Positions 52,461 through 60,283 of a DNA stretch of 64,000 nt are shown in pieces. The notes under the pieces were generated by a model. The model was given only the letters and a program-made list of their open reading frames with translations. It had not been told where the DNA came from and searched no databases. The translations under genes and the position numbers were made by a program. Positions within the stretch are counted from its first letter, which is position 1. Each line of letters opens with the position of its first letter. The stretch spans positions 19,910 to 83,909 of the forward strand of contig CACYTU010000004.1 in the NCBI GenBank assembly GCA_902777355.1, written 5' to 3'. The DNA is from an uncultured Lachnospiraceae bacterium. GTDB lineage: Bacteria; Bacillota; Clostridia; Lachnospirales; Lachnospiraceae.

Positions 52461-52502
52461 AAAGGTCCCGCAAATGACGCATTGTCATTTGCGGGACCTT
52501 TT
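52461..52502 (+). terminator. Strong Rho-independent terminator after the alanine symporter
   Basis: AAAGGTCCCGCAAATGAC and GTCATTTGCGGGACCTTT are perfectly complementary around a 5-nt loop, followed by TTTT. It is one of the strongest hairpins in the window. Confidence 0.9.
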
Positions 52503-52583
52503 CCATGCTCCTCCGCGAATAGATTTCCTTAGCGCTTTGGAATGCGGTTTTTTCTCCGGTTACTTACTCACACCCCTGCCACA

Positions 52584-53115
52584 TTATTCGGGGATGCTGC
52601 CATCTTCCGGGCTCTCTGTTTTCTCGAATTCGATCCACTGATCGTCCAGGTTGAGCATGAGCATCTCACCTTCGATTGTATACTCATAGGTCCTTCCTGT
52701 GTTTTTCTCTGTCAGCAGATAACTGCCCCAGTAGACAGGGATCTGGTCCTGAAAAATAATCGAACCCGTGTGGTCTTTTTTCAAAATGATCTTGTCTGCG
52801 GCGTCGCCGTCGGATTCCGTCCTCAAATATGTTCCCGGAACGTAAGAAAATTCTGTCTGCGCGTCGTAATGATAGAAGGCGAGAGTTTCCACTATCTTTC
52901 TGAGTGCGACATCCATTTCCCTTTCAAGGACACTTTCATCCGTCATGTGCTCCAGAAGCTTTGTCAGTATGACGCCGCCATTATACTCATGTGCTCCAGA
53001 AGCTTTGTCAGTATGACGCCGCCATTATACTCCGCGGCCTGATACAAGACCGTCACGTCCCCGTCAGCAAGCAGACTATGGCAAGTCCAATACTGCACAA
53101 ACGCATTTTTTTCAT
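52584..53115 (-). pseudogene. Small secreted-protein gene broken by a G-tract slip and a 44-bp duplication
   Basis: Starting at 53115 (site GGGGGAGGAG) the frame gives a signal peptide, MKKMRLCSIGLAIVCLLTG, and then a stop at a GGGG tract (about 53060). One extra G would restore a frame reading DVTVLYQAAEYNGG. A 44-bp tandem duplication (52943-53030) breaks the frame a second time. The intact tail, residues of MTDESVLEREMDVALR onward, codes for 120 residues of an unrecognised domain (YEYTIEGEMLMLNLDDQWIEF). Either it is dead or it is switched on and off by slippage. Its stop lies 82 nt beyond the symporter terminator (52461-52502). Confidence 0.75.
52943..53030. repeat. 44-bp tandem duplication inside the broken gene
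   Basis: The string beginning tcatgtgctccagaagcttt and ending gccgccattatac is present twice without any mismatch (52943-52986 and 52987-53030). 44 is not divisible by three, so the reading frame shifts. Confidence 0.95.
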
Positions 53116-53315
53116 ATTTCTCTCCTCCCCCTGATCCCGGACTGATTATTATTGTATGGAGATTTTGCCCGGCTGAATTCTGCCCGGCTGAATGTTTTCA
53201 GCCGGCGCAGCCCCCCTTTTCATGATCAGAGATTGAATATTGAAAGTTCTTTCCATCCAGCAGCGGTTCAGACACAGCCTGCGGGCTATTCCGCCTGCAT
53301 CGTTTGTCCTTTCCG

Positions 53316-54908
53316 TCACTTTTCCAGAATGGTCTGCCGGTCTGCCTTTTGAAATGCGTATGCCTCCAGCAGCAGTTCCAGATGCGATATACCGATCTTG
53401 AATCCCGTCGCAATAAAATCAGTGACGATTCCAAGTATGCCCGCTATGGCGATGCCCTCCATAGGGATGTTCAATTGTGTCATAAGCATGCCGATGCAGA
53501 CCAGCATTCCGCCTGAAACCGGCGGGGAGGTCACGCTGAAGACACAGGCCATGATCAGCAGGATGATCTTCCATGTGAGGTTGGCCGGAGTCCGGTACAG
53601 CTCCGCCAGGTAAAACAGTATCACCGTATAGGAAATACCACCGGGCGAATCAACAAAGAAAAGGGCAAAAGGACTTGCGAACTGGTTGAAGTCAGACGCG
53701 ATTCCCAGATCCTTTTCGTTGACAGACATCATCTGGCTGAAAACAGCCGATGACGATGCAGTCATGAACCCCATGCCCATGTTTTTTATAATCTTTCTGA
53801 CGACTGTCGCAACGGGGACACCTATTCTGAGACGAACCCAGATCACTTTCAGGATAAATACCAGAAAGTTTGCCAGAAACGCGAACAGAATCGGCTTCCA
53901 GAGTTGTATAAATACCCCTGCTCCGTTTTTCCACAGAAAAATAGTGAGAGTAGTATAAATGTACAGGGGAAGCAGTTTACACACCACGCTGATCATTTCC
54001 ATAAAAAGATCTATGAATTCATGAATCAGCTCACGAATCCTTACCGCCTTCTCCCCAAGAACCAGAATTCCCGCTCCCGTCATCAGGGCTATAAAGACGA
54101 TCTGCAGCATGTTGTTATCGATAAAAGGAGATATAGGATTTGACGGGACGATCGAAAACAGAAGGTCTACGATCTCCCCCGCGTCCAGCCTGCCGCCCGC
54201 CGCGTTCCCGGTTCCAATGTTGAAAAAGGGAAGCATGAGAGCAAAACAGAGCGCAGTTTCCACGAAAGTGAGCCCGATCATTCTGAAAATGATCCGCTTT
54301 CCCATTCTGCTGAAATCCGCCACGCTCCCGATTGAACAGATTCCGCCCAAAATGGTGAACAGAATCATAAATCCGATGAATGTGTTCAGGGCATCCATAA
54401 ATGTCTCCGAAACCGGGTCATAAAGATATTCCAGCAGGCCTGACCGCAGGCCTCCCGGTATCCCGGGTGCCAGAATTCCGGACAGAACAGCCAGAAGCAC
54501 AGCTCCCACCAGCAGTGCCTCCATGCGAATGGTCCGTCCGGGGCATCTGAACAGGATCCTGTTGGCGCCCTTCTTGTAACTCCACTCAGGCTGAAGTCCC
54601 AGCCTGGCCATTATCTCCGGAAATACAGTGTCATCCTGTTCCTCTCTCCGGGAAATCGGATTGTAGGCTTCTTCTTTATAGGAAATAATGAACCGGGTCG
54701 TTCCCAATCCCCTTTTAGTCTGGAGCTCGCCCACGATTTCTCCGTCATAATGCTCATAAATCCGAAGCAGCAGTTCTTCCATGGCCAGACGGATCCTGAT
54801 TTGGGAACTTTTGGAAATCCCGGCGCGCTTCAACCATTTATCCAATACTTCCACAGCCTCATCGATGCCGGGACGATTCAGTACAAACTCTTTTTTCAAA
54901 ACACCCAC
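53316..54908 (-). CDS. Dicarboxylate/amino-acid:cation symporter fused to an HATPase-like N-terminal domain
   Basis: The protein has 530 residues. Residues about 1-130 look like the ATP-binding fold of RsbW-type anti-sigma kinases (RIRLAMEELLLRIYEHYDGEI, FIISYKEEAYNP). Residues about 150-520 are a DAACS transporter with a serine/glycine-rich core (MTASSSAVFSQMM, FVDSPGGISYTV, VTSPPVSGGMLVCIGML, GIVTDFIATGFKIG). Transporters of this family carry glutamate, aspartate or C4-dicarboxylates with Na+/H+. The start at 54908 follows the family-like MGVLKKEF; its ribosome site is weak. The fused domain is unusual and might gate the carrier. The 118-bp gap to the LUD gene contains a TCCTGAA/TTCAGGA inverted repeat (54969-54990). 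Confidence 0.82.
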   Translation of the reverse strand: MGVLKKEFVLNRPGIDEAVEVLDKWLKRAGISKSSQIRIRLAMEELLLRIYEHYDGEIVGELQTKRGLGTTRFIISYKEEAYNPISRREEQDDTVFPEIMARLGLQPEWSYKKGANRILFRCPGRTIRMEALLVGAVLLAVLSGILAPGIPGGLRSGLLEYLYDPVSETFMDALNTFIGFMILFTILGGICSIGSVADFSRMGKRIIFRMIGLTFVETALCFALMLPFFNIGTGNAAGGRLDAGEIVDLLFSIVPSNPISPFIDNNMLQIVFIALMTGAGILVLGEKAVRIRELIHEFIDLFMEMISVVCKLLPLYIYTTLTIFLWKNGAGVFIQLWKPILFAFLANFLVFILKVIWVRLRIGVPVATVVRKIIKNMGMGFMTASSSAVFSQMMSVNEKDLGIASDFNQFASPFALFFVDSPGGISYTVILFYLAELYRTPANLTWKIILLIMACVFSVTSPPVSGGMLVCIGMLMTQLNIPMEGIAIAGILGIVTDFIATGFKIGISHLELLLEAYAFQKADRQTILEK

Positions 54909-55026
54909 CTTTTGTTTTTTATATTCCGGTCAATACCATGAAGCAATGTTATGATTGAATGCCGCGATTCCTGAAAACTATAATTCAGGACTAACCCGCG
55001 AGTCTTACACTATGAAAAACTAAACA

Positions 55027-55656
55027 TCAGAATCCCAGGTTATCATTGACCAGAATGACGTGGATCCTGCCGGGATGTTTTGAGTAGCGGGTGATCAGAA
55101 ACTGACAGCAGATGGTGTCGGGGGACTTGCAGTTCATGCAGGAACCAGTCGCCGAACAGGGAGTCTTCAGCCCGAATCTCTGCGCATTGATGGGTGCAGC
55201 CACATTGCGTGCCCGCTTCATGGCACCGTCCACATCGTCACAGATCTTGTTCATTCCGACAATGAATAGTACGTGTTTGGGACCCTGGGCAATTGCCGAG
55301 ACGCGGTTGGCGTTTCCGTCGATATTGACGATGATGCCGTCCTCTGTCATGGCATTGGCACTGGCGAGGAAATAATCCGCGTCATAGGCCGCCAGCATGG
55401 CAGCGCGCTTGTCTTCCATCTTATCCCTGTCGATAAAATGGTAGTTTCCTTCCGCGAGAGCTTTAGGAAGGCCGATCTCATGCGCGCTCATTGCGCCGCC
55501 CATCGTGACTGTGTTTCCCTCCGGGATCAGTTCCAGCGCGATTTTGAGCGCTTCTTTCTTGTTTGCCGCGTAATAGCCGGTCATGTTGCGGGATTCCAGT
55601 CCCTTGATCACCTTCTGAGCCAGCAGTTCATTCCTTTTTACGATATTTTCGTTCAT
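55027..55656 (-). CDS. LUD-domain protein (LutC/DUF162 family)
   Basis: The 209-residue product matches the lactate-utilisation (LutC/YkgG) domain: LESRNMTGYYAANKKEALKIAL, TVTMGGAMSAHEIGLPKAL, DADYFLASANAMTEDGIIVNIDGNANRVSAI and PKHVLFIVGMNKI. The C-terminal CSATGSCMNCKSPDTICC adds several Cys that are absent from short LutC proteins, so it may bind Fe-S. I start it at 55656 (MNENIVKRNE) because GAGGAAG precedes it; a codon four residues upstream is possible. No lutA/lutB neighbours are present, so the role is open. Confidence 0.82.
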   Translation of the reverse strand: MNENIVKRNELLAQKVIKGLESRNMTGYYAANKKEALKIALELIPEGNTVTMGGAMSAHEIGLPKALAEGNYHFIDRDKMEDKRAAMLAAYDADYFLASANAMTEDGIIVNIDGNANRVSAIAQGPKHVLFIVGMNKICDDVDGAMKRARNVAAPINAQRFGLKTPCSATGSCMNCKSPDTICCQFLITRYSKHPGRIHVILVNDNLGF

Positions 55657-55980
55657 TTTCTTCCTCATTTCCTCAGCGCGAAACCGTATTGACGGTACGG
55701 GCCTCTTTTTGCGGGTTTTCTCTTCGATTTTTAATCTTACCATATATCGATGGTTTTAAAAACTAACTCCCGAAGCCCCTCAGACCTCCTCAGTCCTTTT
55801 ACACGCATAGCTGAAATAAGACGGATCATTCTTGCAAGGCATTCATTCCATGATAAAATTATTACATGGTAAGGCACCTGCGGACGTCTTCGTCTGCCGG
55901 GGCATACGCACCGTTTCGATGAATGAAATAGAGAATCTTTTCAATGCGTAAACAGTCACGTGTTTCAGTGAGGTGTCATT

Positions 55981-56589
55981 ATGTCAAAAAAACTGGGTAA
56001 TCTGATCAAAGAAGCGCGCACGGCAAAGGGGCTCACGCAGGCAGCTCTGGCGGATCAGACCGGCGGAATCACTTCCTCGGACATCAGCAAAATCGAAAGA
56101 GGTGAGAAAGAGCCTGCGCAGGATGTGCTGAAAAAAATGGCCAAAGTACTGGGTGTCACACAGAAATCTCTTCTGGAGGCAGCCTCCGGCAGCACTGCTT
56201 CATCGGGGAAAAAGCCTTCCTCCGGAACTACCGGAAAAACTGCCGGAAAAACAGGTTCGTCAGGGAAAAGGCCTTCCTCTTCCTCCGGTAAAACTTCTTC
56301 CGGAAAGACGTCTTCCTCCGGCAAGACCTCATCGTCCGGCAGCCTGAATCTCACAGCCACTGAAAAGAGGCTGGTGGAGCTCTACCGCAAGGCCGACAGC
56401 AGTACTAAAAAGGCTGCCATGAACCTGCTGAAGGGGGATGGGAATCCGCTTGAACTGCTCGGTACAATGCTGACCTCCGGTTCGGATGTCTCTGAAATGG
56501 CTTCCGGCCTCTTCGGTTCACTCCTGTCCGGAAAAAAGGAAATGCCTGAAGAGCTGACGCGTTCACCTGAGGTTCCGGAGGAAGAATAA
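55981..56589 (+). CDS. XRE-family HTH protein with a Ser/Gly/Lys repeat linker
   Basis: The 202-residue product starts with a Cro/CI-type HTH (residues about 5-65, LIKEARTAKGLTQAALADQTG, SDISKIERGEKEP). Residues about 70-125 are a low-complexity Ser-Gly-Lys linker built of SSGKT units. Residues 125-202 form a helical C-terminal domain (LTATEKRLVELYRKADS). It is a probable DNA-binding regulator; the target is unknown. Start preceded by GAGGTG. A TTGCAA...TAAAAT pair (55832-55859, 16-nt gap) may be the promoter; the 324-bp gap 55657-55980 otherwise holds only an ACCAT/ATGGT inverted repeat. Confidence 0.72.
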   Translation: MSKKLGNLIKEARTAKGLTQAALADQTGGITSSDISKIERGEKEPAQDVLKKMAKVLGVTQKSLLEAASGSTASSGKKPSSGTTGKTAGKTGSSGKRPSSSSGKTSSGKTSSSGKTSSSGSLNLTATEKRLVELYRKADSSTKKAAMNLLKGDGNPLELLGTMLTSGSDVSEMASGLFGSLLSGKKEMPEELTRSPEVPEEE

Positions 56590-56590
56590 A

Positions 56591-56616
56591 AAAAAACGCT
56601 CGATAGCGTTTTTTTC
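56591..56616 (+). terminator. Short Rho-independent terminator after the XRE gene
   Basis: AAAACGCT and AGCGTTTT pair around a 4-nt loop, followed by TTTTT. It lies 2 nt after the stop codon. Confidence 0.8.
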
Positions 56617-56646
56617 ACTCCGAAAGTTTTTCCGCGAAGGAGGGAG

Positions 56647-56676
56647 GAGGGGGACGGTTCTGCGTCTCCTTTGACA
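56647..56676. repeat. GGGGGACGGTTCT motif, second copy of a REP-like sequence
   Basis: GGGGGACGGTTCTGCG here matches the outer arm of the hairpin at 23488. A looser match, GGGATGGTTCTTTTGTC, is at 26047. I see no complementary arm nearby. Confidence 0.5.
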
Positions 56677-56752
56677 ATGCCTGCGCACTTGCTTGCTCCG
56701 GCATGGTAAAAAGAGCGAAAAGCTCTGAAAAAACAGACAGATTTGGTAAGAT

Positions 56753-56802
56753 AAGCGGCCGCAAAGACGGATAATCAAGCGTATCCGTCTTTACTGCCGC
56801 TT
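56753..56802 (-). terminator. Terminator of the HTH-Uma2 gene
   Basis: AAGCGGC plus AAAGACGGATA pair with TATCCGTCTTT plus GCCGCTT. On the minus strand it is followed by a short run ending TTATC. It lies about 90 nt after the gene's stop codon; no other feature is clear between 56617 and 56889. Confidence 0.75.
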
Positions 56803-56889
56803 TCTCGTTCCTTTAATATATTCGCAGCTATGAGCATGGCTCAGGGCCCCATACGATTAAAGCTGCGTGCCGCTTCGCGCATCCCGTGC

Positions 56890-57885
56890 TCACAGCCCCG
56901 GGATCCTCCTTCTGATCTCGCTGAAGTCTATGGCACATCTTCCCTCCGAAAGATGAACAGGCACTTTGCCGTCAAAAGTATATGTTACCGGTTCCTCTTC
57001 GTTTTCAAACAGATGCACTTCCACTGTCTGTTTTTCCGGGGAGACCAGCCATACCTCCTTTACACCGGCTTCACGGTATTTAAAGAGCTTCAGATGCCGG
57101 TCCCTGAAGGCCGTTGATCTGGTGAGGACTTCTATCACAAAGTCCGGAGGGGTCGTTGCCCTCACTGCAAAAGCCTGAGACGGATCCCGGCAGAACACCA
57201 TGACATCCGGCTGAACGATCGTGTGGAGATCGAGCTGGACATCAAAGGCAGCCGCCTGAACACTGCAGGGCATTCCATGATCTTCAATACACTGAAACAG
57301 TTCTCTCCAGATCAAAAGAGAAATCTGCTGATGGATTCCGGTCGGCGATGCCATATTATAAAAGCGACCGTCTATCATTTCCACACGGCGCTCATCCGGA
57401 AGAGCAAGATAATCTTCAATCGTATGCAGAGGTTCTGTAAAAAGAGAGTTCTCCCTGCGGTGTGCCTCTGCTTCATATTCCTCATTTCCACATCTGACAG
57501 AATATCCATGAAGCCTGTCTGTCTCGTGTAAGGTCCCGGAACCCTCTTCAGCCGGAGCCGGCATATTATCATTTGACCGTATTGCCCTTTCCTGATCTGC
57601 ATTTGCTCCGAAAATATACTGACCTTGTGGTTCATACAGCATTTCCCGGGAACCTTCTCCCGTGTCATTCTTCTTCGGTTTATTCTTCTCCGATCCTTCA
57701 ATGCCTCTCGATTTGAGAGCCAGTTCCAAAGCCATCACTGTATCAATCCTGGGATGCTTTGTCGTACCTCCAAGCACCTTGCCGACAGTGGACAGGGGAA
57801 CATTTGCAAGGTCAGCAAGTTCCTGATTTGTCAATCCCAGAACTTCTTTCTGCTTCTTAATCTCTTCGATCGTCATCATCTTCAT
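56890..57885 (-). CDS. HTH (XRE)-Uma2 endonuclease-fold protein
   Basis: The 331-residue product has an N-terminal Cro/CI-like HTH (residues about 5-60, GLTNQELADLANVPLSTVGKVLGG), a linker, and a C-terminal Uma2 (PD-(D/E)XK-like) domain: MIDGRFYNMASPTGIHQQI, LDLHTIVQPDVMVF (the metal Asp), PPDFVIEVLTRS (Glu-x-Leu) and KLFKYREAGVKEVWLV (Lys), the usual order of Uma2 residues. The biological role of Uma2 proteins is largely unknown. I start it at 57885 (MKMMTIEE). Two TTCCAT/ATGGAA palindromes upstream (57971 and 58107) flank its promoter and are likely its own operators. Confidence 0.78.
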   Translation of the reverse strand: MKMMTIEEIKKQKEVLGLTNQELADLANVPLSTVGKVLGGTTKHPRIDTVMALELALKSRGIEGSEKNKPKKNDTGEGSREMLYEPQGQYIFGANADQERAIRSNDNMPAPAEEGSGTLHETDRLHGYSVRCGNEEYEAEAHRRENSLFTEPLHTIEDYLALPDERRVEMIDGRFYNMASPTGIHQQISLLIWRELFQCIEDHGMPCSVQAAAFDVQLDLHTIVQPDVMVFCRDPSQAFAVRATTPPDFVIEVLTRSTAFRDRHLKLFKYREAGVKEVWLVSPEKQTVEVHLFENEEEPVTYTFDGKVPVHLSEGRCAIDFSEIRRRIPGL

Positions 57886-57970
57886 CAATCCCCATCCCTC
57901 AAACAATGATGTAAAGCGCTAAAGAACTTGAAATGAGGGCTGCTTCATAAAACCCGACAACTGCAGGCAA

Positions 57971-58121
57971 ATTCCATTTATGGAATGATTGCAGGAACAG
58001 ATTGTTTCTTGATCTGTCTCAGTTTAATAATAATTCTATTTTTCAAGTTGTCAAGGAGTAAAATGGAACTGTTTTTCCACCTGTTTTCCGATGCGGAGGC
58101 GCGTTTTTCCATATATGGAAT
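57971..58121. promoter_or_regulatory. Promoter of the HTH-Uma2 gene flanked by two matching palindromes
   Basis: ATTCCATTTATGGAAT (57971-57986) and TTCCATATATGGAAT (58107-58121) are near-identical palindromes. Between them, on the minus strand, TTGACA (58049-58054) is followed after 17 nt by ATTATT (58026-58031). One site lies in the leader, the other upstream of the -35, as for an autoregulated HTH protein. The rest of the 339-bp gap 57886-58224 is otherwise empty. Confidence 0.6.
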
Positions 58122-58224
58122 CCAATTTCAAAATTCAAAGGTTGATTTGAAGAGTATTGTTTTTGCCTAAAAACCTTCTCTATTTATTTCTCTTATTTCA
58201 GAAAATTCCATATTTAACCTTCCA

Positions 58225-60034
58225 CTATTCATAATTGTTTGTTTCCGCATCAGGCAGCATTTCTTCTGCCAGCCTGGGGCATAAGCTGAACGCCTTGAAC
58301 CCTATATAATTCAGCTTGCCGACTGAATTGAGTTCCGTGAGTTTTTCGCAGTTATAAAATGCATAATCTCCTATATCAGTAAGACTTTGCGGCAAAATGA
58401 CCTTCTCCAGAAACCTGCAGGATCCAAAGGCATAGGGGCCAATCACTTCCGTTCCTTCCGGAATCTCATATTCTGTCAGCTTCCGTTTCCGGGGGTAAAG
58501 AACGATCGTCCTGCCGTCTGCACTGAACAGAACACCATCAAGAACTTTCAGGGATGAATTCCCCTCGGAGACCCTGATCTCCTCAAGAGAACTGCATCCG
58601 GCAAAAGAACTGCCTTCGATCACTTCAAGACTGTCAGGGATCGTGATGGTACTCAGATTTTTGCAATCCCCAAATGCCCCGTATCCAATCGATTTGATGC
58701 CGGAAGGGAGCTCCAGCCTGGTTATTCCTGAGTCAGAAAAAGCCATCTTCCCGATCGAACGGACTGTTTCAGGAATTGAACAGGATCTCAGCTGTCCGCA
58801 CCCGTAAAACATCGACTCAGGGATTTCTTCTATCAGCCGGGGAATGTTCACTGTTCGAAGACTGTCACAGCCAGAGAACATGTGATTTCCAAGTTCTTCA
58901 ACAGAATCAGGAATATGCATTTCTGTAAGGCTGTCGCAATAAGCAAATGCAGAATCTCCTATACTTTTTAATCCATCAGGAAGTTCTACTTCTTTCAACC
59001 TATAACAGCCGTTAAAAGCAGAATTCCCTATACTTTTTAATCCATCAGGAAGTTCTTATACTTTTTAATCCATCAGGAAGTTCTACTTCTTTCAACCCAT
59101 CACAGCCACTAAAAGCAGAATTCCCTATACTTTTTAATCCATCAGGGAGTTCTGCTTCTTTCAACTCATAACAGTTCTCAAAAGCAGAATCCCCTATTTC
59201 AACAATTCCATCGGGAAGCTCAACAGATAAAAGCTCATAATTTCCCTTAAACGCTTCTGGACCGATTATCGAAACAGGATGTCCGTCCAGAGAGTCGGGA
59301 ATAATTACCTGTGGCTCTTTTCCAAAGTAACTGATAATTTCTGCGCTGTTGTCTTCAAGAATCTGATATTCACAGCTATACTGTCGATTTTTTTTCGGTC
59401 CCGGCCCCAGACCGATGTATTCATCAACTGCCTTGTAAATGATTACAGCCAGACAAAGCAGTAGAACCGCCGCAGCTGCGCGAATGACCTGCCATCTCTT
59501 TCGATCCTGATCCCCAAGGAATCTTTGCCGGTAATCCTTGTATATATCGTAGAGTATCTGAAAATGCGAAACACATTCTTCTTCACTGCAGACCGACAGG
59601 AATTCCTCGTCCCGGCATTTCCGAATAATGCCTCTCTGTTTTTTCCAATCCTCATAAGAAAAGAGTCCAAAAAGAGCAAAAATGCACAAACTCATTGGAA
59701 AAGTAAAGCGCAATGCTTCGCCAAAATCAGTATCCGCAGACATCCATACGCCAAAAAAGATCAAAAAGGATAATAATGAACTAATTACTGCAAATAAAGT
59801 AATACTACATACCTTAAAATGCATTGTCAGATAATCAAAAAAGCCAATCTCCTCAAACACCTGTCCCATGGCGACAGCATCTTCTTTGGTTTTTGGCTGC
59901 TCAAGTTCAGGAACGGCTTTGACCATTTGCTTTTTCAATGCCTTGCGAAAGGCAATTGTCTTTCCTAATGCCAGGACACATAAAAAAAATGGAATAATAA
60001 TTAATACTGCTATTAATCCTCCTATGACTCCCAC
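58225..60034 (-). pseudogene. Leucine-rich-repeat (BspA-like) membrane protein gene, frame-broken by a 28-bp duplication
   Basis: The 5' part (to 59045) codes for two or more membrane segments (VIGGLIAVLIIIPFFLCVLALG, YLTMHFKVCSITLFAVISSLLSF), a cytosolic region and another segment (AAAVLLLCLAVIIYKAVD), followed by BspA-type repeats of about 23 residues with the pattern ELPDGxxxIGxSAFxxCxxLKE. A perfect 28-bp duplication at 59029-59084 shifts the frame to a stop, and the remaining repeats continue in another frame to 58225. Removing one copy restores one protein of about 590 residues. Such proteins display their repeats outside the cell. GTG start at 60034, preceded by GGAGGG. Confidence 0.8.
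59029..59084. repeat. 28-bp perfect tandem duplication inside the LRR gene
   Basis: The string tatactttttaatccatcagg plus aagttct occurs twice in direct contact (59029-59056 and 59057-59084). The same sequence also occurs as the natural LRR unit nearby, which explains how slippage could generate it. 28 is not a multiple of three. Confidence 0.95.
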
Positions 60035-60144
60035 TATTGCCTCGCCCTCCCGTAAAGAATACTTTCCTGCATTTCCATTTTCTTTTCTATCATCAAAACC
60101 ATCCGGCTGAACAATCCTTTACCAATCCCCTTGATGTATAAAAT

Positions 60145-60186
60145 GTAAATGCCCCTTAGCCGGGTACCGGCCATGGGGCATTTACT
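60145..60186 (-). terminator. Bidirectional-looking terminator between pheT and the LRR gene
   Basis: GTAAATGCCCC pairs with GGGGCATTTAC, with a GCCGG/CCGGC inner stem. It lies in the 249-bp gap 60035-60283 and could serve pheT on the minus strand. Confidence 0.65.
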
Positions 60187-60283
60187 TTACCTATATCTGA
60201 AAGCTCTGAACATTCCGGTGTTTTCGATATATTTGAAGTGCGTTTTTTATATCAGTACTGAGGAACTCCCGCAGTGATCCAAC

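Noticed and set aside
52584-52946. Intact 120-residue gene starting at 52946
   Set aside because: There is no ribosome site, and a signal peptide plus clean upstream frame point to a longer gene broken twice.
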